The notes below the pieces were generated by a model. The model saw only the letters and a program-made list of their open reading frames with translations, did no database searches and was not told the DNA's origin. Positions 22,785 through 34,498 of a stretch of 64,000 nt of DNA are shown here, one piece after another. Origin of the DNA: Mytilus trossulus (Eukaryota > Mollusca > Bivalvia > Mytilida > Mytilidae); assembly GCF_036588685.1 (NCBI RefSeq), contig NC_086374.1, positions 28,760,886 to 28,824,885 of the forward strand, read 5' to 3'. The position numbers and the translations under genes were made by a program. How positions within the stretch are numbered: the stretch's first letter is position 1; each line of letters opens with the position of its first letter.

Positions 22785-23983
22785 GGCCGTGTTCACATTG
22801 ACCTAAACTCTGTGTTGTGTAAGTGTAACTCACACATAATATAAACATAATTACGTTCTCATTGATAAAACTGAATGTTTACATGTAGTGTAAATCATGT
22901 TTTGTCTACATGCAGTCGATAGTCGATGTAGGCCTTGTGTAGGTTAAATGTACACAAAACTAGGCATTCAGAACTTTTATTTTCCCGTGTATATTTAAAA
23001 AAAAAACGGTTTTATATAAAATTGATACTTATAACACTTATTAATAAAGTTTTTTGCAGAAATATTTGTCTAAACTTGAAATATTTATTTGTTATAAAAA
23101 AAACACTTAACTTAGCGTTATTAACCCCTTATCAAGACAGACAAGACTCATCCATCATCATTGCCGAACACACAATTCATTTAAAAAGGTCTTCCCGAAT
23201 CGACTGGACGTACACACTGACAGAAATATTTGCCACTGGTCTTTACTCAAACAACGATTCACTCATAAATGCATTACTGAAAAAGGGTGAGGCTAATTGG
23301 TTGTTTGTGCAGTATCTCAGGCCCGTTAAAATACAATTAGAAAAGAAAAGAAAAAAAACCATAACCCTCTCCCTTTGCTAAAAACTCCTTGGAGAAAAAA
23401 TACCATTTGAAACAAACAGAAAAGATAGAAATGTAGTGATCCTTAACATCGCAATTCCATTACTTCGTCTGGTCTGTAAGCAAGCTGATGCAGCCTACGT
23501 AATCGAGACATCTTGAAACTACTGCAAATCATCCAAAATAACTTTAAGTAGCAACCACTTTACTTCAATAAAAAATTCTCGCGCGAAAGTTTATATTTAT
23601 GTATTTTTTCTATGGTACCAATTCAATATTTGACACTATAATGTATGGGCAAACTTTTGATTAAGAATATTTGTTCATTCTAATCATCTGTATGACCCGA
23701 ATTTTTTTAATCAAATTATGGTAAAATCACTTTCTCCCCTTTGTTTTTTTAAAGTCAAATGGTCGTTCCCTAACCGCTAGAAAAGTTGTTTGAAAATTGA
23801 ATTCTGTTCTACGTATAATGAACATTTAAATTACATATAGTTTACAAGTGTGAACAAAACCTATGTACAGGTAGCTAAACGAGGTGTATAGATGTGAACA
23901 AATTTAATGTGAAACTAGTATACATTACATTAAACCAAATGTAAACATGTTTACTGTACACAGCGTTTGGTGGGAACACGGCC
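22785..23983. mobile_element. TIR transposon E2 (1,199 bp), TGA target duplication
   Basis: The ends GGCCGTGTTCACA and GGGAACACGGCC are inverted, and TGA flanks both sides (22782-22784, 23984-23986). The 148-codon ORF at 22935-23381 is not a transposase. Its DWTYT...EIFATGLYSNNDS part is the translation of an ancient SINE/LINE 3' tail ('aaatatttgccactgg', compare 41485-41510) that all family members carry. Confidence 0.85.
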
Positions 23984-26189
23984 TGACTTTCAATTAAATG
24001 CTTAGAATCATTGGTTTAATAGTTTTCTTGTTAGCAGGTACCGTTAGTTAAGAATATCATAACACGTAAATTTCCCATGTATATTTAAAAAAAGAAACGA
24101 TTTTTATATAAAATTGATACTTATAATACTTACAAATACAGTTTTTACAGAAATATTTGTCTAAACTTGATATATATTTATTTGTTATAAAAACACTTAA
24201 CGTAGCCTTATTAACCTCTTATGAAGACTCATCCATCATCATTGCCGAACACATAATTAATTTGAAAAGGTCTTCCCGAATCGACTGGACGTACACACTG
24301 ACAAAAAAAAAGGTGCCACTTATATTTACTCAAACAACGATTCTGAGTCAGATTTTAATCTCGCATGAAAGTTTATATTTAGTTTTTTTCTCGATGGTAT
24401 CAATACAATATTTAACACTATAGTGTATGGGATGACTTTGAATTCAGAATATTTGTTCATTCTAATCATCTGTATGACCGATTTAAAAAAAAATCAAATT
24501 ATGGAAAAATCCATCCCCCTTTTTTTAAAAGTCAAACGGTTGTTCCCTAACTGCTAGAAAAGTTGTTTGAAAATTTGAATTCGGTTCTACGTAATGAACA
24601 TTTAAATGACATATAGTTTACAAGTGTGAACAAATCTTATGTACAGGTAGCTATACAAGGTGTATAGATGTGAACAAATTTGATGTGAAACTAAGGCCGT
24701 GTTCACACCAAACGCCGTGTAGAGTAAACATGTTTACAATCAGTTTAGTGTAGTGTACACTGGTTTCACATTACATTTGTTCAAATCTATACACCTTGTT
24801 TAGCTACCTGTACATAAGATTTGTTCCCACTTGTAAACTATATGTCATTTAAATGTTCATTACGTAGAACTGAATTCAAAATTTTTGGACAATTTTTCTA
24901 GCGGTAAGGGAACAATCTATTGACTGCAGAAGGGGGTGAGGGGTGGGAATGAAAATATTCCGATCCCCAATGGGGAAAAAAATGGTCATATAGATAATAA
25001 AAAAATTATTCTGAATCAAGAGTTTCCCCATACATTATAGTGTTAAATATTGGAAAAAAGTACTTGATCACCAGCATCGAAAAAAAAAGGAATAAAAACG
25101 TACGCGCGAAAAAAAATCTGACTCAGACAAAAAATAAATAACCCTCCCCCTTTTTTTAAGTTAAGTGGTTGCTACTTTATGAAAGCCTTTATTATAATTT
25201 GCAGTAGTTTGAATATACTAGAGATGTCTCGATTACGCATTAGAAAACGTTAGCTGCAGCTGCGGGCTTACAGCCGAAAAAAATGATTGAGATATTAGGG
25301 ATCACTTCATTTTTATCTTTTCTGTGTGTTTCAAATGGTATTTCTTCTCCAAAGAGTATTTGGTAAAAGAATATGGTAACGTTTTTTTATTTATTTTAAA
25401 TGTTATTTAACGGATCTGTGATACTAGAAAAAACATATCATTTACCTCACATTTTTTTAGTCATGCATTTTTGCGTGAATCGTTGTTTGAGTAAAGACCA
25501 GTGGCGAATATTTCTGTGTACGTCAAGTAGATTCGGGAAGACCTTTTTAAACGAATTAGGCAGCAAATATTTTTCATTTTTTGGGGAGGGGGAGCGGGTA
25601 GGGTGCGTTGGCTATTGATTTTTTTCAGGACAAATTTTGGTGACAAGTCGAAATCAATTTTAGCATTATATATAGTGGCAGCTGAGGTTGAAACAAACAC
25701 ATTTTTATTTTCAGGGCCAAAACCTGGAAACATTTTTTTTTTCTAAAACAAAATCCATAGCTCACCACACCCACCCCTTGCATTTATGTTTTATACTCAA
25801 CTGTAATAGCCCCCCCCCCCCCCCCCCCAGAAAATCAATTGGTTGCTGTCTTATGGGTTCGACAATGATGCTGCTTTGAGTCTTGATCAGGATTTAATAA
25901 AGAACATTAAATTTTTTTTAACAAAAGAAAATCTGTAAAATTTAGACAACAATTTCTGTAAAGAACTTTACTAATAATTATCAAAAATATCAATTTTACT
26001 CGAAAAAAGTTTCCTCCTTAAATATATACACGGTAAAACTAATGTCCTAAATGCCTAGTTTTTTGTACACTTAACCTACACAAGGCCTACAGTGACTATC
26101 GACTGCGTGTAGATAAAACATTATTTAAACTACATGTAAACATTGAGTTTTATCAATGGGAACGCAATTGTGTTTAGTTTACGTGTGAG

Positions 26190-26535
26190 TTAAAAGATGC
26201 CTCTGCTGGTGGACTATTAATTCCCGAGGGTATCACCAGCCCAGTAGCCAGTACTTCGGTACTGGCATGAAAATACGGATTTTTTGTGTTTACTTATTAA
26301 AATTTGCTGTTACAAAATATTATATATTATTATAAATTAAGGAATGTATCTCCCTCATGCAAAGCTCTGATTCCTTTCACGAATTTGGCTATACTTTTTG
26401 GACCTTTTGGATTATAGCTCTTCATCTTTTATGTAAGCTTTGGATTTCAAATATTTTGGCTACGAGCATCACTGAAGAGACATGTATTGTCGAAATGCGC
26501 ATCTGGTGCAACAAAATTGGTACCGTTGATTTTAT
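26190..26535 (+). mobile_element. Single retrozyme-like unit inserted into E3 (family 2)
   Basis: Comparison with E1 shows that E3 is interrupted between 'gtgtgagtta' and 'ttacacaaacacaac'. The insert starts near 'gatgcctctgctggtgg', passes 'agccagtacttcggtactgg', and ends just after a complete hammerhead motif near 'ttggtaccgttgatt'. About one monomer of the family spaced at 348 bases at 5.8-6.2 kb. The ORF at 26357-26560 is accidental. Confidence 0.7.
26466..26509 (+). ncRNA. Type I hammerhead ribozyme motif, covariant family 2, intact core
   Basis: Stem I GCATCA/TGGTGC, core CTGAAGA (position 7 may be any base), stem II GACA/TGTC with a TGTAT loop, GAA, short stem III within ATGCGCAT, cleavage C. 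Compared with the 41.2-kb motif, each stem has changed on both strands while pairing is kept and the core residues are unchanged. Confidence 0.75.
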
Positions 26536-26974
26536 TACACAAACACAACACCGAATTTAGGTCAATGTGAACACGGCCTAATTAAACCAAATGTAAACAT
26601 GTTTACTGTACACAGCGTTTGGTGTGAACACGGCTTTAATCATTAAAAAACAAACAATCAAGTAACCAAGAAGCACAAAATGCCATATTGACAAAGCGTA
26701 TAAGCAAAAATTAAAAACAAGAATACACAAATCTAGTGCGTTATAGCTGCTGATTTCCTGATGGCGTTGGTCAATGGTGCACCAACAATTGTTAAGTTTA
26801 CTGCTTAGATTAGTGTGATAAGAACTACTCGGTAGATCATTGGTATTTAGTATACATTGGCATAATTAGCAGAAAACATCTGTTTGACATATATATCATA
26901 GTCCTGTCCCTATTTAAAGGGCCAAAGACATTCTCAAGACCTTGTCCCCTAGATCATGGATTAGCTATTTTCAA

Positions 26975-27400
26975 TTAGGTAAAAAAACGAGGTGGTACGA
27001 TTGCCAATGAGACAACTCTCCATAAGAGACCGAATGACACAGAAACTAACTATAAGTCACCGTATGGACTTAAACAATGATCACAGCTTATCGCATAGTC
27101 AGCTATAAAAGGCCCCGAAATAACAAACAGGAAAACTAACGGCCTAATTTGTGTACAAAAAATGAACAAAAAAAAAGAATGTGTAACAAAGGATCAAACG
27201 ACAACCACTGGTTTACAGGCTAATGACTTGGGACAGGCACATTCATATAGAATGTGGTGGGATTAAATAGGAAAAAGGGATCCCAATCCTCCCCTCACCA
27301 GGGAGGGTGGTGTTACAGGACAACATAACAACAATCTATAATAGTCAGTTGAAAAAAGCTTACTAAAAATAACTTATCAGTACAAATAGAAATACTACAC
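26975..27400 (+). repeat. Dispersed repeat R1
   Basis: Starts 'aaaaacgaggtggtacgatt' and is collinear with the 41990 and 48937 copies, ending in 'acaacataacaacaatctat' and a 'cagttgaaaaaagctta' tail that the 42.3-kb copy shares. Confidence 0.8.
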
Positions 27401-27419
27401 AGAGTTTTTTGTATTGTTA

Positions 27420-29140
27420 TTCCGGTGTCAAATATTGTGACATTTTCTGGTTACGTTATTTTGATAAAAAAAAAATGTGTCTATAGTACACGGATGTTTC
27501 ATCCGTACTGTCATTTTCTATGTTCAACAACTACTTCGACTAAAAACTTTAATCTGAAGCGGGACAGACGAACGGACGCACTGATAAGAAAATATACAGC
27601 CCATAAACGGGACATAAAACAGCTTGACTGTGATAGATAAATGAATTTTTGTAAGAAGTTGCATTACTTGCAAAACATATCAATTTGAGGAATATTTTGA
27701 GGCCCTGTCCCTTAGATCATAGTCCATGAGACATTTTCAATGTTCAAGTTTTCTGCTTAAGTTAGTCTGATTGGAACTGCTTGTAATAGATGATTTCTAT
27801 GTGAAGGTGCAGTTATTTCAGTACATATAAGTTTATTTTTATTGTAAAGCCCCTTTTCCTATGTCATGGTCCAGTAACTTTGATTTTTTTGGAATTCTCA
27901 ATACTAAGTTCTCTGCTTAAGTCAGTTCAATAAAAGTTTCTATAAAGTTGCATTACAATCAGTACGTATCAGTTTGCCGACTTTTTTTTTATGGTCCTCT
28001 CCCCTCGGTCATAGCCAAGTAAATTGATCTTAATAAGCAATATTGCTATTCATCACATTGTCCTTTTGATAATTTTCTGCCAGGCGAGACATAATAGAAA
28101 CCAATAAGGGCCCTTAAATTAAATTAGTGTGCAAAATGGTTTCATGATGATATCACCTGACCTAAGAATAAGTACGTATTAATACGGTTTTGATAGGAAC
28201 TAAAACGGACCAGTGCGGTCTTATACGCTTTAGTAAGGAGTAACTACGGTTGTTTTATCTGCGTTCAAATTTGTGCATGTTTAAAAATTGTCAAGGATAT
28301 ACAAGTACTACTACGTATGACTACGGCAACAATACGGATATCTACATACTAATACAGATTGCCACGAATGATACCAGATCGTATCCGCAGGTAATCCGGC
28401 GACAATTTCGTGGATGTGTGACCTATGCATATTTTTTTCTTCTGATTGGTTGCATTATGATGCAGCTGTGATACATCAACATCGATTGGTTTGAATGGGA
28501 TAAAGAATTGGACTTTTCCTTTCTCAGGATAAAACGTGCAATGCCAGAAAATTAAATATGTGTATGTCTGTTCCGATCTACTGTCATTAATTTTTGTTCT
28601 TTTTTTTTTGGCATATATATATATTCACAGTTAAATTCAATATTGAAATATCAATGATTAATATGTGTTTATTTTCTTTGTCAGTCTGCACAATACACGA
28701 TTCTCATTATTTAACAATGTTCCTATACAATGTTTACAAAAATGCATTATCTCAGGGTACTAATGTCATTCTAGGCAAACCTGCAGAGAGATACACCTCA
28801 AGAATCGTGTCTTTTTGTAAATAATTCTATTTTTGATGTAACGCGTCATCTTATTGGCTGACTCCGTTTTGTTACTCATATCATAGACACAATTTTGACA
28901 TGTGACCATGAAGTGATCAACTTTTTTTATGATTTACGCCGGTTTAAAATGTAATTACGGGTTAAATCAAAAGGAATAATTGGAATATTTTGTCAGTCTA
29001 TCTGTAATAACGTAAAAAATGTGGTACACAATGTTCAGTGTGCGGAACATTTTTTATGTTATTTCTTCATAGACATAAAAATAAATATTACAGTCATTCC
29101 TTAATTGTTCTGAATTTGAACAAGTGATTAAAACAGAATT
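27420..29140. other. Intergenic, nothing recognised
   Basis: No ORF here shows a known domain. The ORFs near 27425-27640, 28250-28471 and 28594-28824 have no splice context or family match by eye. Confidence 0.4.
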
Positions 29141-29148
29141 AAAAACTA

Positions 29149-30255
29149 ATTGTTCAGAGAACAATTGAAGGTCTTCAACCCTTAAAGATCAATTTTGATA
29201 TAGAACTATGAAAATTCAGTTGGAAGATCATATCAAACGTCAACTAAGAGCTTATTGTACTCTGATTCCGCAAATAAATGGTTTCTGTATATTTTTTCGC
29301 TAAATTATGGAGATAAAAGAAGGACGAAAGATACCATGGTGACAGTCAAACTCATAGATAAATCGTTTATTCCGGTTCGAAATATGTCACTTCCGTTGTT
29401 TTTTTTTTATAGTTTACTAGATACTGATTTCAAAAATATATTGTTCAATACACTTTAACATTGAATAAGTACAAAATAGCTACTTCCGGTTTATCTTATA
29501 CGGGATTTTTTAATAAGAATTGAAGATAAGCCAAAATCAAAAAAAAAAATCAAATATAACGTTGATATCTGACCTTGACCTAATTTTCTTAATTTGGATC
29601 AAGGACCTCAAATCAAAATATTCTAGGTCTCTATCACTTATGGTTTACAAGATAGTAAATAACTCTCGTATGGAGTGTTCATATCGCATTGGTCAACATA
29701 GAACCAATCATGCTAAGGACATATCGAGCAATTTTAAATTAAATTTGTCGCTTTCTTTTACGGTGACGGAGGAGATGCAGTCACAAGGAAAACAGTGTTC
29801 ATGGAGATAACTTCTATAAAGAAAAAATTGTGGTTACGCAGTGTAAAGTCAAAGTCTCATAAACTTTTCGATAACATATACAATGTATCAAACATCTAAA
29901 GGACATCTTGCAAAACAAATTTAAACGCAAGAAATTAAAGTGACGGAAAAATAAAAAAAGTATTAAAACCAATTGTTCAGAGAACAATTGAAGGTCTTTC
30001 CATCCATAAAGTTCAATTTTGATATAGAACTATACAATTCAGTTTGAAATATCATATAATGCATCAATTGATAGCTTATTGTACAATGATTCTAGAAATA
30101 AATGGTTTCTATACTTTTTTTTCTAAATAAGGGAGATAAATCGTTATTTCCGGTTTGAAATATGTCACTTTCGGTTTTATTTGATAATTTACTTCATACT
30201 GATTTCAAAAACATATTGTTCAATATACTCTGACATTGAATAAGTACAAAAAATG
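29149..30255. repeat. Direct duplication of a roughly 300-bp segment (29149-29480 and 29972-30255)
   Basis: Both copies read 'ttgttcagagaacaattgaa', 'ttgatatagaactat', 'aataaatggtttct', 'cggtt(c/t)gaaatatgtcac' and 'acattgaataagtacaaaa' in the same order. Copy 1 carries an extra R2 fragment of about 42 bases ('aaggacgaaagataccatgg') at 29319-29360, so that piece inserted after the duplication. Confidence 0.75.
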
Positions 30256-30569
30256 TAAGATATTCTTTCTCGATTTTTTCTCTCGATAATTCGTATGACA
30301 CTCGTGTATATGTCTCCTGATCTATTTTAACAGATCGTTGTATTGTAAATAAGGGTAAATTCGCATGATGTTAGATACATCCATGGCATGATACCATTTC
30401 CCTGTCCACGTACTCGGTGTCACTCCTTCTAGAGTTCGTGCGATGCTTCCTATTTTATCTGTAAGCCTATAATAAATTCGTCTTCTCTCAATCTATAAAC
30501 AAGATTTTGATATCGTTTAACTACTCCACAACAGCCAAACAACCATGATGGCGTCCGTAAAATTTACGC

Positions 30570-30790
30570 AGGAATGATTTTATTTGCACCATTTGAATTA
30601 CTTGGTTTATTAACGTCCTTGTCAGTAGCAATCCTCTATCAAGGAAATCATGACAGGAAAAACATACCCAGGAATAGCGTTGCAATTGGTAGATATATAC
30701 TCCGTATGCAGGCGGTGCTTGAATTTAGCTACACAAATATGTAAAACTTGCATTTGGACGATGAAATCATTCTTTTGTCAGAAGGAACAG
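30570..30790 (-). pseudogene. Degenerate retroelement relic in copy B
   Basis: Homologue of 2880-3200 with frameshifts. Only the block 'ggtagatatatactccgtatgca' and its flanks remain clear; the frame is not open. Confidence 0.4.
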
Positions 30791-32088
30791 GGGCATGGTC
30801 GGTTCTCATTGGAATGCAGATAGTTTGTTGAAAAACACGTTCTGTATACGTAACAAATTTGTTGTCAATCAAGTAATGAGCATCATGATAATGTCAGTTT
30901 TATCTTCAATAACCTTTGTTTGAATCAAATTGATTTTTTACAAAGTAGGATTTATCTCTCCTTAGGACAAAACGCCTACTATGATCTCTACGTGGTCATT
31001 CTTTTGATCAAACAAATCAATACCGTATGTTTCAATTTATCTTTTAGTTTGTATTCTGGAATACTTGTGTACAGTGTAGAAAATCAAATACTATTGCCAG
31101 ATGAAAGAGTCTTAACATATATGTACATTAGATACAAGAATAACTAAATAAATGACAAGTGTCGATAAATATTGACTTACAATTGACCGATAAACTACAT
31201 GTACATTGGTATCACACGTTTTTAAAAAACGAAAAAAGGAAAAGAAATGAACATAATATGTGTTTGATAAATATCGAAATTAACCCTATCCGTGTTTATT
31301 CTTTCCATTCACCACCCTAAAGAATAGAAATTGGTAAAACTAAAACAGATTTCATATGACATCAACATGATAGATATGTAACGCGGTTCTTAACGGACGA
31401 AACTTCAAGATTTGATGGTAGCATTATACAATCAATCTACTATGAGACAGCTAGCTAATTATAAAAATCTATAACTTGTGTTTTCAATACCATCAAAATG
31501 TAATGATTTTGAGTTCTAGTGTGGTCACACGAATTAATGTTGTCCTGTTATTTTCCCGTGTGAAAGTTATATCCAGAAAAGCTGTTCGAAAGCACGAAAT
31601 TTACCAAGCGTTTATTTCGTTTACTTATGTATACGTATTAGATTTGATACAAGTGAACTTCTTTGTATCTAAATTTTAAATAACTTGACTTAAAACATCA
31701 GAGAAACTGAAATAACTTCTTTACGGATTAAGACCTGGTGTTACTGTATAAATGAGTTTTAAATGTGCAATGCTTTACTGTTATTTAAACATGAATTAAA
31801 CAACTTTATTTATGAAATATAAATGTGGACAATCTCGATAGTCACACAGTTTTAGCAATGGTAATAGAATAGGTTTTAACATGTATACAATTAATAGAAT
31901 TGACGATTTGGTTGATTATCATATATTATCATATGTATATATACTTATCATACATGTCTAAGTTTTACTTTAATGTGTGTTTTTGAAATTTTTGGAAGAG
32001 TAATCATATTAACCTATATAAATTACGTAATTGAAAATGATAACTTTGACATTGGTAATAATTAAGCTCAAGAGACATACATAACAAG

Positions 32089-32792
32089 TCTTGGGCTTAA
32101 ATCTTCATAAAACATGACCAAAAATTGTCTGACCAATTTAGAACATATTCACACATTCGAGTGACCTTCAAAATTATCCTTCCCATTGTGATATTTAAAC
32201 CTAAATAAGAGTTCACTTTTTATTATGAACTAAATGTACAGCATAGGTAATCATCATTTCAATGGATGGAATGAAAAAGCTCGGACATAGATTGTGAGGA
32301 CTTAATTGTGGATAAATTGATTGTTTTCTGCTTCTTTTTTTATAAATATAAAACTCTCTGTGTAAATATTTAAATTCAGAAATGTAAAAAAATCTTTGCT
32401 TTATATATCACCAGTCTGGCATTGTTTTCTTGAAAGAAAAATTAAATAAGTATTATTTTACCTACATCCTTCCCCAACTTGTTTTTGTTTATTTTATATA
32501 TGTGTACCATTACACGGCGTTAGATAATGTATGAAAATTTGCAAAATTCAAAATGTTTTAATGTAATCTTTGCTCTTTCATCTTTAGTCAGTAGGCTCTT
32601 TTCACATGGACAATGCCTCAGGAGATTATACACTTCGTTAGAGCAATTATTAAGAGTTCACTTTCATAATAAACTGACAATAAAAAGTCATTCATGTATG
32701 GCATTTCATAGTGCATGGAAAACCTTGTACTATGAAAATAAAAGGGGACAACTGACTTTTCATTGGACGAGAAGGGGTGAGTGTGTTCTAAG
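32089..32792 (+). mobile_element. Roughly 0.7-kb repeat element inserted in copy B
   Basis: Copy A has no such sequence between 'atacataacaa' and 'attatgtgattgttaa'. A second copy lies inverted at 58020-58900: 'acttcgttag', 'agagttcactttca', 'tgacaataaaaagtcattca', 'cattggacgagaaggggtgag' are shared. The 91-codon ORF at 32527-32802 is not conserved in frame in the second copy and is rejected as a gene. No terminal inverted repeat was recognised. Confidence 0.75.
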
Positions 32793-34428
32793 AATTATGT
32801 GATTGTTAATATCACATCTTAGCTTATAATAGTTCCCAATAAGTTTACATAAGTTGCCACGAATCAAAGACATAAACATGTTTCCCTGGATATATTTGTT
32901 TAATTTTGAGGGATGAGTATTCGATTTTTTCGGCGTGGGGTGGGGTGGGTCGGATAATTTTAAACAGTAATTGCCTGGGCTGGTATAAAAAAAAGTATCA
33001 AGAAAAAAAAGCAATGCAATGGTTTTCTGTAAAGTCGTTTGTATTTTTGATTTTATAATATCACTTCAAATTCTCTTAATTCCCCCCAAAATACAGCTGT
33101 ATATTTACATGTTTGCAATATATAACTCCATATATTGAATTATATTGTTAGTATGTCATATGTCTGTTAATATAAAGTTTATCAGTAATTTTCTAATTAA
33201 AGATAACGTTCAGCCATTCTAAGTATTGATAGATTTTTACAAAATACCAGGATATTTTCGTTTTTTAGGGTGTGGATAAAAATACCAAACAGTTTAACAG
33301 TGACAAAAAAAAGAAAATTAGAAGAATCGCACCTGTTTGTTTCTTAAAACAAAATTCACAATGAAGTTTAAAACATATCATTTACACGGAATGTCCTCCC
33401 CCTACTTACAATTTTATGCATAAAGTATGTAGAAATTAATTTATGAGTGTATAAAGCATATGTTATTGATACACTGTTCACAGTCAGGACCCAATTTGTA
33501 GACAACGAAAATCAAAAGACAATAGCTTTTGTCCCAGTACCATTTATTTGTTAGGTAGGCAGTGACATCAACACAGTATATATAAAAAATCATGAAAGAT
33601 TCTAGGCATATCAGTTCGGTATCTTTACGTCAGTGAACATGTCCAAACCAAATACCCACGGGACATTGCGTTTTGTTCGGTTTTCATTGGTGTCCGGATT
33701 GTACAGTCAAACGGAAATCGACACCGAACTATTTTTTGCGCATACTTACAAAGAACAATAGGTGATACAGCAAACGACAATTTATTTTCATGTTGATTTA
33801 GATATAAAAATATAAGTAGATGGAATTAGACGTATTGTTACATTTTTGTAATCAATAAAAAGCCATTCCGTCAATCACGTTCCTCTTTGTAGAAATGTAC
33901 AATAAAGACACAAACATGCTTATTTGTTGGTAATAATACCTCAAATATACTCGGGGATACTCAGTCATCATGTGTTTGTTTAATTTAATCATGCAAAATA
34001 ATTTTAACAGGTATTTTGTTAATGCATATTTATCAACGAGCTTTAAAAAAGCCCTCGGAATTCGGTGTTGGCATGGGTCTTTTTTTCCGCTTAGATTAAT
34101 GTTAAATCATGTGGAAATTTTGTGGGATTGACAATTGTTCAGTTTAAACTGAAATTCGGTGTTATCAGGATATGATTTACACAGGTTGCACTGTAAAACG
34201 TCAAATCGACGTAAATAAATTCAATTATTAAAGATCCTCCTTAATCTGTTTTTGGTGAATAGTTCGTACCCAATAATATCCAATCTTTCTATATTAAATT
34301 ATGAGGACCAATTAAAAGATGTTTCATGTTGAAGAACATTCACTGACAGTCCAGTATCTAAAGAGTTTAAGTCCATTAAAAAGTTATAGCTATTTTGTTT
34401 TTTGGGGAAACAACTAGATTGACTAAAA

Positions 34429-34498
34429 ATGTACATGATTTACGCTATTCTTCTGGTTTATTTTTCAGTTTTTAGTGGAGCAATTCATATAAAGAAAG
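34429..34498 (+). CDS. Astacin exon 1 (signal peptide)
   Basis: ATG at 34429 opens 23 codons with a hydrophobic core (AILLVYFSVFSGA) and then ends in phase 1 at AAAGGTAAGCG, which matches exon 2. A pyrimidine-AG inside (ttatttttcag) could alternatively act as an acceptor, so the start is not certain. Confidence 0.6.

Larger units (their letters stand above)
24695..26578. mobile_element. TIR transposon E3 (1,884 bp) nested in E4, reverse orientation
   Basis: Ends GGCCGTGTTCACACC (left) and GTGAACACGGCC (right) are flanked by TAA on both sides (24692-24694, 26579-26581). It is inverted relative to E1, E2 and E4. It is longer because of a poly-C tract (25810-25828) and an insertion of about 345 bases of the second hammerhead repeat family (26190-26535). 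No transposase was recognised. Confidence 0.85.
24068..26635. mobile_element. TIR transposon E4, 5'-truncated and split by E3
   Basis: 24068-24691 follows the E2 interior from 'cccatgtatatttaaaaaaa' to 'gatgtgaaac', is interrupted by E3, and resumes at 26582 with 'ttaaaccaaatgtaaacatg' to GAACACGGCT at 26635. The left end is missing. About 12 bases of the host were lost at the E3 insertion. Confidence 0.75.

Noticed and set aside
22935..23381. 148-codon ORF in transposon E2, with related reading in E3 and E4 (EIFATGLYSNNDS)
   Set aside because: The shared peptide is the translation of a decayed SINE/LINE 3' tail ('aaatatttgccactgg') also present at 41485; frames differ between copies.
25810..25828. 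Poly-C tract and repeated gcgata or cat motifs as a possible CRISPR array
   Set aside because: No regular direct repeat and spacer structure, and the genome is eukaryotic; these are homopolymer and transposon subterminal motifs.
32527..32802. 91-codon ORF
   Set aside because: It lies in a repeat element whose second copy (58020-58900) does not keep the frame.
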